45,715 nt of DNA. Source: Saprospiraceae bacterium. Lineage in GTDB: Bacteria > Bacteroidota > Bacteroidia > Chitinophagales > Saprospiraceae. Positions 26,826-36,007 of the stretch are shown here, one piece after another. A program made the position numbers and the translations under genes. The notes under the pieces were generated by a model, which saw nothing but the letters and a program-made list of their open reading frames with translations, ran no database searches and was not told where the DNA came from. The stretch covers positions 1-45,715 of the forward strand of contig JAHDGJ010000009.1 in the NCBI GenBank assembly GCA_020627705.1, in the 5' to 3' direction. Each line of letters begins with the position of its first letter. The stretch's first letter is position 1.

Positions 26826-27569
26826 TTATTTTACAATACTGGGGTCATCGGTAATCACACCATCAAGTCCCATTTTAATCAGTTGTTTAGCTTTTATAGG
26901 ATCATTAATTGTCCAAGCATTTACTTTCTTTCCATGTTTGTGAAAAAAAGTTAGAATCCTTGGATTGATAAAATCAAAATTGAAGCTATACTCATTGACA
27001 TACGGCAATGTATCGAAATCCATTGCTTTAATCTGATGATTTAATTCCTGATCTGTTAAAACAGCTTTGCCTTCATACACTTTGTGCAGCGTAAGAGCAG
27101 GGTCAATAGCATGAAAAGTATGGAGGACTTCCGTTTCGAAAGAATGGACAATTACCCATTTGTGCGCTTTATACTTTTTGATAGAATAGACAATATTTTC
27201 TTCAATTTTAGGATAGAGCTTGTTCCCATCTTTTACCTCTATAACTAAGGTGCTTTGTCCATTGATCAATTGAAGTACTTGATCTAAGCTTGGTATTTTT
27301 TCGCCTTCAAATTTTGGATCAAACCAAGAGCCTCCATCCAGTTGCTGAATCTGATCAAAGCTCAAGTCTTTTACTTTTCCAGTTCCATTGCTGGTCCTAT
27401 TGACAGTTTCGTCGTGTATCGAAATGACAATATCATCAGCACTTTGGTGTACATCTATTTCTATGCGTTCGGGGTTGAAACTGAGTCCTGCGCGTATTGC
27501 CGCCAAGGTATTTTCTGGTGCATGAATAGCGGCTCCTCTATGTGCAATCGTTATGAAGTTTGATTTCAT
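26826..27569 (-). CDS. Glycerophosphodiester phosphodiesterase
   Basis: A 247-residue GDPD-family TIM-barrel enzyme. The catalytic and metal residues lie in AHRGAAIHAPENT (H10, E19), RIEIDVHQSADD (E38 and D40) and SIHDETVNRTSNGTG (H52). The end NAWTINDPIKAKQLIKMGLDGVITDDP is also typical. It hydrolyses glycerophosphodiesters to glycerol-3-phosphate and an alcohol. No signal peptide is visible, so it probably acts in the cytoplasm. It lies 68 bases after the DUF1853 gene in the same direction. Confidence 0.93.
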   Translation of the reverse strand: MKSNFITIAHRGAAIHAPENTLAAIRAGLSFNPERIEIDVHQSADDIVISIHDETVNRTSNGTGKVKDLSFDQIQQLDGGSWFDPKFEGEKIPSLDQVLQLINGQSTLVIEVKDGNKLYPKIEENIVYSIKKYKAHKWVIVHSFETEVLHTFHAIDPALTLHKVYEGKAVLTDQELNHQIKAMDFDTLPYVNEYSFNFDFINPRILTFFHKHGKKVNAWTINDPIKAKQLIKMGLDGVITDDPSIVK

Positions 27570-27637
27570 TTCAAAAAATTAAAAGTATGATTATTTACAT
27601 TTCCTTGCTTCGTAAGTGTAGTCAAGTAATAACTAAG

Positions 27638-28435
27638 CTACCACCAAACAAGAAAAAAAGTTTCAAAGGCATTTTCTTTTTTTTCCCAGCACATGATGGA
27701 TCTTTTTTCTGTTGCTCCTTTTAAAAGTATCTCCTCTATGTCTTTGAATTTTTTCCAAGCAAGGTCGATGCTTGGGTTCATTCCCCATTCCAATTTGTCT
27801 GGTATGTAATAATGGCTAGAGCTGTGGTAAGACACAAAGAATTCTTGGTAGTTTAAATAGTGTCCTTTAACCAAGTTGACGTATGCTTGAGGGAGTGATA
27901 TTTGGCTGTTTCGAGGGACATACAAAGCACTCAAAAAGCATAAGCTCTGCCTTACTTCGGAAAGTTCTATTTCTGATATTTTCGATTGTGCCACAGGATC
28001 GAATAAAAGTGGGAATTGTTTCTCTTTTAGCTTACGTAGCTTTTCTATAAGGGAATCTTTCTTGTTTGGTCCGATCCATTGGCCAATTAAATTATCAGAC
28101 AGTGTTGGGTCGAGTAAATAAAACTTATAAGCCAATTCTACGTGAAAAGTTTGTTTGTTCTTTTTGTTGCGCAATATGAAGTCGAGTTCTCCAACGGTCT
28201 CTTTATCTTTCTTAAGTTGAATGTTTTCAAAGAGCAAATCATAGTTTGAAGACGATCTTATCAGCTCCGACACGATGACTTCCACCATATGTCCCAATCT
28301 CAAATTTGTAGGTATGGAGATGTTAGGCAGAGATGGCAAAATCAGTGATGCTAAATTAAATTCAGTAATACCTGTTATGGATTTTTCTAAATATTTGGCA
28401 TGTAGAATGGACCGAATGCGTTCTGAAGCCTTCAT
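27638..28435 (-). CDS. DUF1853 family protein
   Basis: A 265-residue cytoplasmic protein. It has the pattern LRLGHMVEVIVSELI, a Glu-Asp region ETVGELDFILRNKK, HVELAYKFYLLD and WIGPNKKDSLIEKLRKLKEKQFPLL, which match what I remember of DUF1853. The arrangement GELDF…(H)VELAYKF resembles a PD-(D/E)xK nuclease core (D in GELDF, then ExxxK), so a nuclease-like fold is possible; this is an inference. It may be cotranscribed with the glycerophosphodiesterase gene. Confidence 0.75.
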   Translation of the reverse strand: MKASERIRSILHAKYLEKSITGITEFNLASLILPSLPNISIPTNLRLGHMVEVIVSELIRSSSNYDLLFENIQLKKDKETVGELDFILRNKKNKQTFHVELAYKFYLLDPTLSDNLIGQWIGPNKKDSLIEKLRKLKEKQFPLLFDPVAQSKISEIELSEVRQSLCFLSALYVPRNSQISLPQAYVNLVKGHYLNYQEFFVSYHSSSHYYIPDKLEWGMNPSIDLAWKKFKDIEEILLKGATEKRSIMCWEKKENAFETFFLVWW

Positions 28436-28539
28436 GATGCTTATTGCTACTCAATGTACTAAAATAGCAAAACACCTATGCTTTCCATCTTACTTGCATA
28501 TCTTCTACTGTAGCAGTCTAATTGTCAAAACAGATTGTC

Positions 28540-28564
28540 AAAAACCCATTAGTAGGCCTAATGG
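28540..28564 (-). terminator. Intrinsic terminator of the DUF1800-DUF1501-discoidin unit
   Basis: On the minus strand CCATTAG pairs with CTAATGG around a five-base loop, followed by G and five T. The stop codon TAG of the last gene lies inside the left arm. Confidence 0.6.
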
Positions 28565-29571
28565 ACGACAATAAGCTCTTTACGCCATTTGCCAAGAGCA
28601 GTATCTATTTCAACAACATATGAGCCGCTAGACAAATTGCTTACATCAATCTGTTGGGTCGCAATTTCTTGTTGCGAGAGCGACAGTATTTGTTGGCCAG
28701 CCAAAGAAAATACTTTGATGCTGTTTGGCACAATGTTTTGATCTCCTAAGGACAACATGACCTTGTTGGATGCAGGGTTAGGAGAAAGAGTAAAGGAGTT
28801 GAATTCTTCATCGCAACGTACGCTATTGGATCCAAGAACGTTTTGGCTTCCATCTTTATCCACTTGTATGAGTCGGTAGTAGCTTGCTGCATTGTTTGTC
28901 TTTTGAATCGTTTCCTCATAAACGTAATCCCCATTATTTGGAGCTTTAGAAGATGTTTTCTTCGCTTCAAACCAATCAAAACCATTGGTGCTTTCCTGAA
29001 TAAGGAAGTAATCGTTGTTTAATTCGTTAGCGGTTTCCCAAGACACTGTTACCATGTTAGAGGACTCACATTTGACTTCAAAGGACACAAGTTCTACAGG
29101 CACCACCGCGTCACCAATACCAATTCTAATTTCGCTCAATCCATAACAAGTGCCACCATAATTTGAGCTTGCATTGATCAAAAGATACCGCACTGTAGTA
29201 TTATTTAAATCGGTCAAAACTTCTCCCTCATAAATACTTGATGCGGGTCCTTGGGACAAGGTATATTCACCATATTCTGTCCAATTCATACCATCCAGCG
29301 AATAGTCCAAAATAATATTTTGAATTCCAATGTCGGTGCTGTCAGGAATGTTAGAATTCCAAACCTTTAATTCGCCCAATTGGTAGAAATGACCAAGATC
29401 ATACATGATCCAATGAAGGGTCCCTCTTTCTTCATTTGGACTTTGACTGGGCGAACAGCTTATCCAACCATCAAAGCTGTTGGTGTTGTGTCTGTCAGGG
29501 TACATTTGCGCCAAAGCGGTGGCGTTTAGATAGAGATATATTAGTGTCAGAAGCGTGATTCTTAAAGTCAT
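28558..29571 (-). CDS. Secreted discoidin-like (F5/8C) protein with T9SS type A sorting domain
   Basis: A 337-residue exported protein with signal peptide to about residue 21 (NATALAQ). Residues about 22-150 form a beta-sandwich that resembles an F5/8 type C (discoidin) carbohydrate-binding domain (WIMYDLGHFYQLGELKVWNS, DYSLDGMNWTEYGEYTL, VRYLLINA). A fibronectin-like linker with VSWETANELNNDYFLIQES follows, then a type A T9SS sorting domain (FTLSPNPASNKVMLSL … KWRKELIVVH). It probably binds a glycan or another surface polymer. It is last in a unit with DUF1501 (17-base gap) and DUF1800. Confidence 0.85.
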   Translation of the reverse strand: MTLRITLLTLIYLYLNATALAQMYPDRHNTNSFDGWISCSPSQSPNEERGTLHWIMYDLGHFYQLGELKVWNSNIPDSTDIGIQNIILDYSLDGMNWTEYGEYTLSQGPASSIYEGEVLTDLNNTTVRYLLINASSNYGGTCYGLSEIRIGIGDAVVPVELVSFEVKCESSNMVTVSWETANELNNDYFLIQESTNGFDWFEAKKTSSKAPNNGDYVYEETIQKTNNAASYYRLIQVDKDGSQNVLGSNSVRCDEEFNSFTLSPNPASNKVMLSLGDQNIVPNSIKVFSLAGQQILSLSQQEIATQQIDVSNLSSGSYVVEIDTALGKWRKELIVVH

Positions 29572-29588
29572 AGTTTTAGATTTTTGGA

Positions 29589-31007
29589 TTAAATGGACAT
29601 AAATCCGAGTGGTCCCGTCGCACTGTTGATGTTGTGAAAATTTCCGATGTTGGGTAAAATGATGGGTAAATCAGTCCCTGTGACACCATACCACAAAGCA
29701 AGTTCTCCGAAGTATTCATCTGCGGCTGTGGTAGGAATCAAAACACCGCCTCCAATTTCTAAACTATCATTTAAAGCAAGAGAGGGGAATTGACCATAAA
29801 TATCTTTTCCGTTTACTGCTCCTCCCATAACCAAAGTGTTGCCGCCCCAAGCATGATCTGTTCCGTTTCCGTTAGAGGTGAGTGTTCGACCAAATTCAGA
29901 CAATGTAAATGTGGTCACGCAATCCGAAACATTTAGTTCTTCCATTGCAGAATTAAATTCATTCAATGCAGCGTTTACTTCTCCAAACATTTCGTTTTGT
30001 GCCATAAGCACTTCGTCGTGATGATCCCAGCCGCCATAATTGACGAAAAAGATTTGTCTAGAAACATTTAGGTTGTTTCGAGCAGCGATCGTTTTGGCAA
30101 TCATGTGGAAGCTTTGCGAAAGGTCGTTGTCCGAAAAGTTGGTGCTTAAGTTTATGTTTTCTGTCGCGGCCGAAAACTGTTCGTGTCCCGTTTTTGCATT
30201 TTTTACTACATCAATGTAACTCTGCTTGAATACATCTTGATATTGTTTTTCTAATAGGCTGTCGATACCAGCTTTACGCAATTGACCAAATAACCAAGGA
30301 TCATCGTAACCATTGATTCCGTAAGAACCATCATACGGATCTATGGCATACTCTACGGTAGTATTGCCCGATTGGAAGACGTTGCTGCCGGCAAGACTAA
30401 TGTTCATCGAAATGTTTTGATTTTGATTCATAGAGCCTAAAAGGTCTGCGAGTTTTCCACCCCAACCAACTGCACTTCGTGTATCCGGCATACCTGTTTG
30501 CCAATGCATTTGTTGATCGGCATGTGAAAATAAACCCAGTGGCAACTGTGACGTACCATTTTCGTAATCTGATTTGGTTGTTGGTTCAACCAAACTTCCA
30601 ACGTTAGAAATAAAGGCTACTTTACCATCCTCAAACAAATTGCGAACATCGCCGAGTGCTGGATGCAAGCTATAAGATTGACCATCACTTGTATTTGGAT
30701 TAATCGCGAGCAAATCAGCCTGAGGTAAGGCTTGGTTTGTTCTTGTCGTCGCATATTGGGTGTATTCTGGATCTCCTGCAGGGACAAGCATGTTAAATGA
30801 ATCGGATCCTCCAGAAAACATCAAACAAACTAAGGCTTTGTAATCGTTGCCTGCATATACCGACGAATTGGCAATCGCAGCGGCATTGGTTGCTTTTAAA
30901 CTGTTGAGTGTAGAAAACAAGGTGGTGTAGCCCAGCGCTGCACAACCTGCATTTCTTAAAAATCTTCTTCTGCTATTGTGGAATGTATGGTTGTCTATTT
31001 TTTTCAT
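29589..31007 (-). CDS. DUF1501 family protein, Tat-exported
   Basis: A 472-residue protein of the DUF1501 family, which belongs to the alkaline phosphatase/sulfatase-like superfamily. The N-terminus has a twin-arginine motif, SRRRFLRNAGCAALGY. Family features include LVCLMFSGGSDSFNMLVP, the AHAWGGNT-like segment (DHAWGGNTLVMGGAV) and FTLSEFGRTLTSNGNGTDH. The His and Asp residues in YGGWDHHDEV and GTDHAWGG are candidate metal ligands. It lies 10 bases after the DUF1800 gene, a pairing I know from Bacteroidota and Planctomycetota. No substrate is known. Confidence 0.93.
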   Translation of the reverse strand: MKKIDNHTFHNSRRRFLRNAGCAALGYTTLFSTLNSLKATNAAAIANSSVYAGNDYKALVCLMFSGGSDSFNMLVPAGDPEYTQYATTRTNQALPQADLLAINPNTSDGQSYSLHPALGDVRNLFEDGKVAFISNVGSLVEPTTKSDYENGTSQLPLGLFSHADQQMHWQTGMPDTRSAVGWGGKLADLLGSMNQNQNISMNISLAGSNVFQSGNTTVEYAIDPYDGSYGINGYDDPWLFGQLRKAGIDSLLEKQYQDVFKQSYIDVVKNAKTGHEQFSAATENINLSTNFSDNDLSQSFHMIAKTIAARNNLNVSRQIFFVNYGGWDHHDEVLMAQNEMFGEVNAALNEFNSAMEELNVSDCVTTFTLSEFGRTLTSNGNGTDHAWGGNTLVMGGAVNGKDIYGQFPSLALNDSLEIGGGVLIPTTAADEYFGELALWYGVTGTDLPIILPNIGNFHNINSATGPLGFMSI

Positions 31008-31017
31008 TTCAGGAGGT

Positions 31018-32808
31018 TTATTTCATTACAGTAAAATCTGGAGATAAAAGGAGTAGATACATGATAAGCCGTGTACGGTTGTACTGATAATTGCCGTTTG
31101 TAAATCCGACAGCTCGCTCGCGAATTATCTTTCGGGTAGCATCAGACATTTGGCCATAGCAATACAAAATGTCAAAATAATTGAGCATCTCCTCTGGATT
31201 AAGCGACATGGACTCGATCGAGGAGGTGTTGAGCTCAACGTTTGGATCTCCAAGGTATCCATGCCAGCTCCACCAAAGGGTTTGATTTACGACCCATTGG
31301 TTAACCTTATTTATATAGCGTATGCTAGAGGAGGTATCATGTATTTTAAATTCGGGAGCAGTCAAGCCCATGTTATTTATCGGTCCATTGGGCGAATGAT
31401 CAAAAGTGTAAAAGTTAAACACAGTGGGAGACAACATCGGAAATTGTTTGAGTTGATTTGCGATATCATATCCGTTGTTCCAGTATCGGCCCAATGGGCT
31501 GTCGATAGGAAGAGACTTTGCAATTTGAATGGCTCTTACAATGGGTTCTTTTAGTCTACCAAAAGAACTTTGTGCCATGGCAGTGCCGCTTCGAGCTTCA
31601 TCATCAAGCAGTATTGCTTTAATCACAGCTTGCATGTCTCCTCTGATGCCGTTTCCATTGTTGTTAAAAGCTGCAACAACTCGTGAAATGTACTGTGGCG
31701 AGGGGTTAGAAGTAACCAGCCTTTGGATCAAGCGTAAGGCCACAAAAGGTCCGACATTTTGATGATTAAATAAATGATCGATTGTTTGCTCGATGTCAGT
31801 CATTCCATTTTGTCCACTAGGAATAACAAATCCATTCAGCAAATTTTTGGGTCCAGTTTCATGGAAGTTTTCGTACATCACCATGGGGATGGTCATGTCG
31901 GCACCCCATATTCCGAGGCCAAAGTATGGCTCATCCGTCCAGTCTACATTGTCGTTTATATCTCCTGGACCGAGTCCTGTAAAGATTTTGGCAAATTCCT
32001 TAATATCATCGTTGTCATAAGTAGGAATAGGATTACCATTTCCATCTAAAACATAACTTCCATCTTGGTTTAATTCATAAAGTCCAATCGAAAACAACTG
32101 CATGATCTCACGTGCATAATTTTCGTCAGGATGAATGTTGTTTATGGGATCAGCTTTTGGATTATTGAGGTGACTTAAGTAATACCCCATGGCTGGATGA
32201 AGGCTTACCTCTAAGAGAATATCTTTATAATTGCCAAAGGCATTATTAATCAAGATGTCGTAATAGCTAGCCATGGAAGGAGCTCTATCTCTTAGGTCAG
32301 AATTTCCAGAAGTAACAAAAATTTGACTGAGGCTGTAGGCCACTCTTTGGCGTAATAAATCAGCGTTAGTCATGTTTAAAGTCCACCACCCATAATTAAA
32401 GTGTAGTTGATACGGACCAAAGATTTCATCGGCTGGTTCGCCATTGGCCAAATGCAAAGCAAGTACCTCAGCCCACACATCTTCCACTGTAGTTTTAAGG
32501 CTGGTAGGTGGTAGGGCTATTTGGTTATCAATCCAAGCTTCGAATTCAAGATTTTCAAGGCTTTCTATAAGCGCCATATCAAATCCAAAGGTGGCTTGCG
32601 CTAAAAACCTTGCGGCTTCCATTTTGGCATTGTCCATACCTTTTCCTGATACCGTAGCTGATAGATCAGAATTTTGAGAAGAGCTGCTAGCCGTGACAAC
32701 AATATCTTGATCATGCCCGGCACCTAGATAGTCGGTATACACCTGGGCAAATATTAAATAGTAGGGGAAGACCCATAAAAGTAGGGTATAGGTAAATTTC
32801 CTAACCAT
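31018..32808 (-). CDS. DUF1800 family protein
   Basis: A 596-residue protein with a signal peptide ending in YLIFAQ. After a linker (YLGAGHDQDIVVTASSSSQNS) comes the DUF1800 body, with AARFLAQATFGFDMALIESL, WWTLNMTNADLLRQRVAYSLSQIFV, LEVSLHPAMGYYLSHLNN, PDENYAREIMQLFSIGLYEL and HETGPKNLLNG. The function is unknown. It is probably exported to the periplasm or surface. It is the first gene of a unit with DUF1501 and a discoidin/T9SS protein, and has its own candidate -7 element 47 bases before the ATG. Confidence 0.93.
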   Translation of the reverse strand: MVRKFTYTLLLWVFPYYLIFAQVYTDYLGAGHDQDIVVTASSSSQNSDLSATVSGKGMDNAKMEAARFLAQATFGFDMALIESLENLEFEAWIDNQIALPPTSLKTTVEDVWAEVLALHLANGEPADEIFGPYQLHFNYGWWTLNMTNADLLRQRVAYSLSQIFVTSGNSDLRDRAPSMASYYDILINNAFGNYKDILLEVSLHPAMGYYLSHLNNPKADPINNIHPDENYAREIMQLFSIGLYELNQDGSYVLDGNGNPIPTYDNDDIKEFAKIFTGLGPGDINDNVDWTDEPYFGLGIWGADMTIPMVMYENFHETGPKNLLNGFVIPSGQNGMTDIEQTIDHLFNHQNVGPFVALRLIQRLVTSNPSPQYISRVVAAFNNNGNGIRGDMQAVIKAILLDDEARSGTAMAQSSFGRLKEPIVRAIQIAKSLPIDSPLGRYWNNGYDIANQLKQFPMLSPTVFNFYTFDHSPNGPINNMGLTAPEFKIHDTSSSIRYINKVNQWVVNQTLWWSWHGYLGDPNVELNTSSIESMSLNPEEMLNYFDILYCYGQMSDATRKIIRERAVGFTNGNYQYNRTRLIMYLLLLSPDFTVMK

Positions 32809-32855
32809 GGCTTGGGGTTGTAGAAGTTTTTATAATAGGGGTTGACTGACGCTAT

Positions 32856-32863
32856 CAAATATA
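32856..32863 (-). promoter_or_regulatory. Candidate -7 element of the DUF1800 unit
   Basis: TATATTTG on the minus strand matches TAnnTTTG exactly and lies 47 bases before the DUF1800 start. No consensus -33 box is visible at 19-21 bp. Confidence 0.4.
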
Positions 32864-32892
32864 GCATCCAACAAGTGGACACTGTTCAGGGG

Positions 32893-32926
32893 AAATACCC
32901 ATATTTTAGTCCGGGTATTTTTTTTT
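32893..32926 (+). terminator. Hairpin with T-tract, oriented against the flanking genes
   Basis: AAATACCC (32893-32900) pairs with GGGTATTT (32913-32920), and nine T follow in the plus direction. Both neighbouring genes are on the minus strand. Read on that strand the hairpin is followed by CCCC, so it is a weak terminator for the CotH gene and a good one only for antisense transcription. Confidence 0.45.
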
Positions 32927-32941
32927 GATTCCTAAATGCAA

Positions 32942-34345
32942 TTAGTTCTCTCTAGCCCAATCGATTTTATTTCTCAAGGTATTGAGGGCAGATTCCCATT
33001 GGCCAAACGAAACCGCATCATCGTGAATGTTTCGTGCGTCCAGCGTTGCTTCTTCGATTTGGGATTTCCAAGTGTCGAGTAGGTTGTCTATTTCTGCTTT
33101 GGAGAAACGAGTGGCAATAAACTCTGATCGCAAATTTTGATATTCGCTCTCATAATCAGCTAGTCCACCAGTCAATTTATCGCATGCGGCAGATTTTTGC
33201 ATCAACGCAAATGCGCCATACGGGAAGGGATTGCAATTGTTTGTTGTTTCTCCCCAATCGTCAGGTATAGGAGTTACAGGATTGCTGTCGTCTTGTATGT
33301 TTTGAAAAGCGAGATCTAAATCCCAAGCGATAAGATGAAGTTTTTGATTTTCTGGTTCTTCGTACCAATAAAAATTATGGCTTTCGCAATCTCCAAAATT
33401 GCAATACCAATGAAAAGGTCCATCGTCATGTCTGATCAGTCTATCCACTACGGAGTAAGAGAGCATTTGGTCGATGTTAAGGAAACTTTCTAGAGTGGTA
33501 TGCAAAGCAGTTTGTGACTCAGCGTCCACAATTTCTTGGGCAAATGTTTTGATGAGGTCTAAACTCGGATTTTCATCTTCATTTGTTTTTAATCCAGCCA
33601 AATACCGATCATCAGCATGCAATGTAGATTTGTCTGTGATTGGCCAAACTTCCTTATAGAGGTTACCTTCACCATCTTCAAAATTATAGCGCGTGAACCT
33701 TCCATCAATGTGTTCGATCAATGCAAAGAGCCCATTGTATTGTCCGTTAATGTAGAGCTTAGCATGTACAGCCCTTGGTGCGGGGACACCCATAGAGCGA
33801 AACAAATGATATCCAAGCCTCTCATGCATTTGGCTTGGATCATTATTCATAGAATGAAACTGTACTTTTTTTAGTCCAAAAAATTTCTCTTCTCTGTTGC
33901 CCCAATTGATTTTCACTTTCATCGAAAGTTTCGTACAAGTTTTTGATCCTGAAGGATTAGTCCAAGTGTTGCCAGACAAACAACCTACAAAAGCACCAAT
34001 TGACCCTTTGTATCGAATGCCTACAGGACTTATGGTATCTCCTTCAAATACTAATGAACCTTCAACATATTCCTCCGCGGCAGGGTCTTGATTGATTTGA
34101 TTTAAGTGTTGCTGTGGCAAAACCAGATCGAATCGTAGCAACTTGTTTTGATCAAAAATATACTCCGAATCTTCAAGAAGATACTTTTCATCACCATTGG
34201 GAATGATGAAGGGGACGTCGTCCTCATTGGGCATCGGATTATCTATTGGGTCGGATGCCGTATTGTTTTCAGGATCATCAGAGCAACCAATGCCTAAGAA
34301 AAATAAAAGACTTAGGCTACAAAGTATGGATAGGGTACGGTTCAT
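32942..34345 (-). CDS. CotH-family kinase lipoprotein
   Basis: A 467-residue exported protein with a lipobox (GIGC, C21) and an Asp/Asn-rich linker (CSDDPENNTASDPIDN). The CotH kinase core is present: GIRYKGSIGAF and KLSMKVKINWG near the N-terminal lobe, KLYINGQYNGLFALIEHIDG in the middle, and the metal-binding WDLDLAFQN. Spore-coat CotH phosphorylates CotB and CotG; exported homologues are a secretory-type kinase family. It is probably at the cell surface or in the periplasm. It is upstream of the DUF1800 unit, 133 bases away, with a hairpin between, so it may be transcribed separately. Confidence 0.88.
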   Translation of the reverse strand: MNRTLSILCSLSLLFFLGIGCSDDPENNTASDPIDNPMPNEDDVPFIIPNGDEKYLLEDSEYIFDQNKLLRFDLVLPQQHLNQINQDPAAEEYVEGSLVFEGDTISPVGIRYKGSIGAFVGCLSGNTWTNPSGSKTCTKLSMKVKINWGNREEKFFGLKKVQFHSMNNDPSQMHERLGYHLFRSMGVPAPRAVHAKLYINGQYNGLFALIEHIDGRFTRYNFEDGEGNLYKEVWPITDKSTLHADDRYLAGLKTNEDENPSLDLIKTFAQEIVDAESQTALHTTLESFLNIDQMLSYSVVDRLIRHDDGPFHWYCNFGDCESHNFYWYEEPENQKLHLIAWDLDLAFQNIQDDSNPVTPIPDDWGETTNNCNPFPYGAFALMQKSAACDKLTGGLADYESEYQNLRSEFIATRFSKAEIDNLLDTWKSQIEEATLDARNIHDDAVSFGQWESALNTLRNKIDWAREN

Positions 34346-34402
34346 TTGTTTTAACTCAGAATAAAAGTATGATTAAGTGTGTTATGAATCAATGTAAAAC
34401 TA

Positions 34403-35098
34403 TCAACGTTTGCTCAGCGGCACCCAACTTTCTTCTTTTACATCTAATGCTTCTTGAATGGTTTTCTTGTATTCGCTGTATGATTTCTTTTGAAGCGATG
34501 CTAATTTTTGCTCTTTCATTTTTTGATGCAAGGGGTCCCCAGCTAAGTCAATTTTCCAATCATTGCCCTCTCTATCAAACAAAACGGGCGAGACACTAAA
34601 GAGTGATTTAATCGAACCCGTTGCTTGATTCGCATTGTAGAACAAAAGATTCTGAAATTCGGCATCAGAACTCATAAAAGAAATGCCTTGATCGTTTTGA
34701 ATTTTTAATATATCCTTCAGCGATAAAGAGTCCAACTGCTGGGCATTAAAGCTTTCTCTAAAAGAAAAAATTTGCATTTGTTCTGCCGCCATTAATTTAT
34801 CCACTACTTTTTTTTCTGAGTGTATCGCGTGATTTAGAATCTTTTTAAGTTTTGCTTTATAGTTGTTAGAGAACAATTCGAATCGAGCATCGAATCCTGA
34901 TTCTCGGTCATCAAATGTCTTTAGGTATTTTTCAACCGTTTGATGAATTTTTTCTTCGGCCTCTTTTTTATCAGAGAAATTAGCTTCAAGCATTTTAGCG
35001 GCCCCCATTAAGTTTTCAGCCTTCTTCTTTTGAGTACAAGAAACACACAAAGCCAGTGCAAAAAAAGATAGGATATAGATTTTGAAAAAGTGATTCAT
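34403..35098 (-). CDS. Lipoprotein of unknown function
   Basis: A 231-residue protein that I do not recognise. The signal peptide ends in LCVSC (C21). The mature part is rich in Lys and Glu and mostly helical (KKKAENLMGAAKMLEANF, KKEAEEKIHQTVEKYLKTF), with a short beta-like section near the end (PVLFDREGNDWKIDLAG). It lies 57 bases upstream of the CotH gene on the same strand, so it could be cotranscribed with it. No catalytic motif is visible. Confidence 0.7.
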   Translation of the reverse strand: MNHFFKIYILSFFALALCVSCTQKKKAENLMGAAKMLEANFSDKKEAEEKIHQTVEKYLKTFDDRESGFDARFELFSNNYKAKLKKILNHAIHSEKKVVDKLMAAEQMQIFSFRESFNAQQLDSLSLKDILKIQNDQGISFMSSDAEFQNLLFYNANQATGSIKSLFSVSPVLFDREGNDWKIDLAGDPLHQKMKEQKLASLQKKSYSEYKKTIQEALDVKEESWVPLSKR

Positions 35099-35248
35099 GT
35101 AGTGTTATACTGCGTTCTAAAATTGGGTTCGGTCTAAGATAAAGTTTTAAGATCAAACATGTAAGGATTATAATAGTGCCACGTATCAGTAGAATCATTC
35201 ATAATAATAAGCACCAATGTCTTAACTTCTTTTGCTTTACTTTGCGCT

Positions 35249-35980
35249 ATGAAGCAATTTATAAAATCAGCTTTAAAGAAAATCCCATACGCGTTCACAA
35301 AAAATCAAAAATATGATCAGTGGACAAGTCAGATAATTGCAGAAAAACTAACTAAAGAAAGCAATTGCATTGATGTGGGTTGTTTCAAAGGAGAGGTGAT
35401 GGACGTCATGCTGAAAAACTGTCCAATGGGTACCCATATTGGATTTGAACCGATTCCAAAGCAATTTGAATTTCTTCAAAAGAAATACGCTGAAACCAAA
35501 AATTGTAGATTGTTTGAAGTTGCTCTGGCAGAAACGGCTGGATTAAAAACATTTTATCATGTAGTTTCGAATCCTTCGTACAGTGGACTTCAAAGAAGAA
35601 AGTATGCCCGTAAAAATGAAGATGTTCAAGAAATCACGGTGCAAACCAACGCTTTGGATCTTTTGATCCCCAAAGATTATAAGATCGATTTCATTAAAAT
35701 TGATGTAGAAGGTGGTGAATTGGGAGTGTTGGAAGGGGCAGAAAAATTGATGCGTAAAAACAGACCCATTGTTGTTTTCGAGCACGGTCTTGGAGGTGCG
35801 GATAAGTACGGAGTAAAGCCGGAAATGGTTTTTGATTATTTCGGATTTTTACATATGAAGGTGTACCTCTTAAAGGCATTTTTGAAAAACGATCCTCCGC
35901 TTACTAAAGAGGAATTTTGCATTCAATTTAACAAAGGGTTGAACTACTATTTTGTCGCCGCTAAATCTGAAGGGATTTGA
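35249..35980 (+). CDS. FkbM family methyltransferase
   Basis: A 243-residue SAM-dependent methyltransferase of the FkbM family. The SAM loop is CIDVGCFKGEVMDVM, followed by IGFEPIPKQFEFLQKKY and the late motif DFIKIDVEGGELGVLEGAEKLM. Family members usually methylate sugar or polyketide hydroxyl groups. It is isolated between a divergent lipoprotein gene and a convergent SUI1 gene, so the substrate cannot be deduced. No signal peptide is visible. Confidence 0.9.
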   Translation: MKQFIKSALKKIPYAFTKNQKYDQWTSQIIAEKLTKESNCIDVGCFKGEVMDVMLKNCPMGTHIGFEPIPKQFEFLQKKYAETKNCRLFEVALAETAGLKTFYHVVSNPSYSGLQRRKYARKNEDVQEITVQTNALDLLIPKDYKIDFIKIDVEGGELGVLEGAEKLMRKNRPIVVFEHGLGGADKYGVKPEMVFDYFGFLHMKVYLLKAFLKNDPPLTKEEFCIQFNKGLNYYFVAAKSEGI

Positions 35981-36007
35981 CCGAAAAAGTGTGTAGCCCT
36001 CAGAAAT

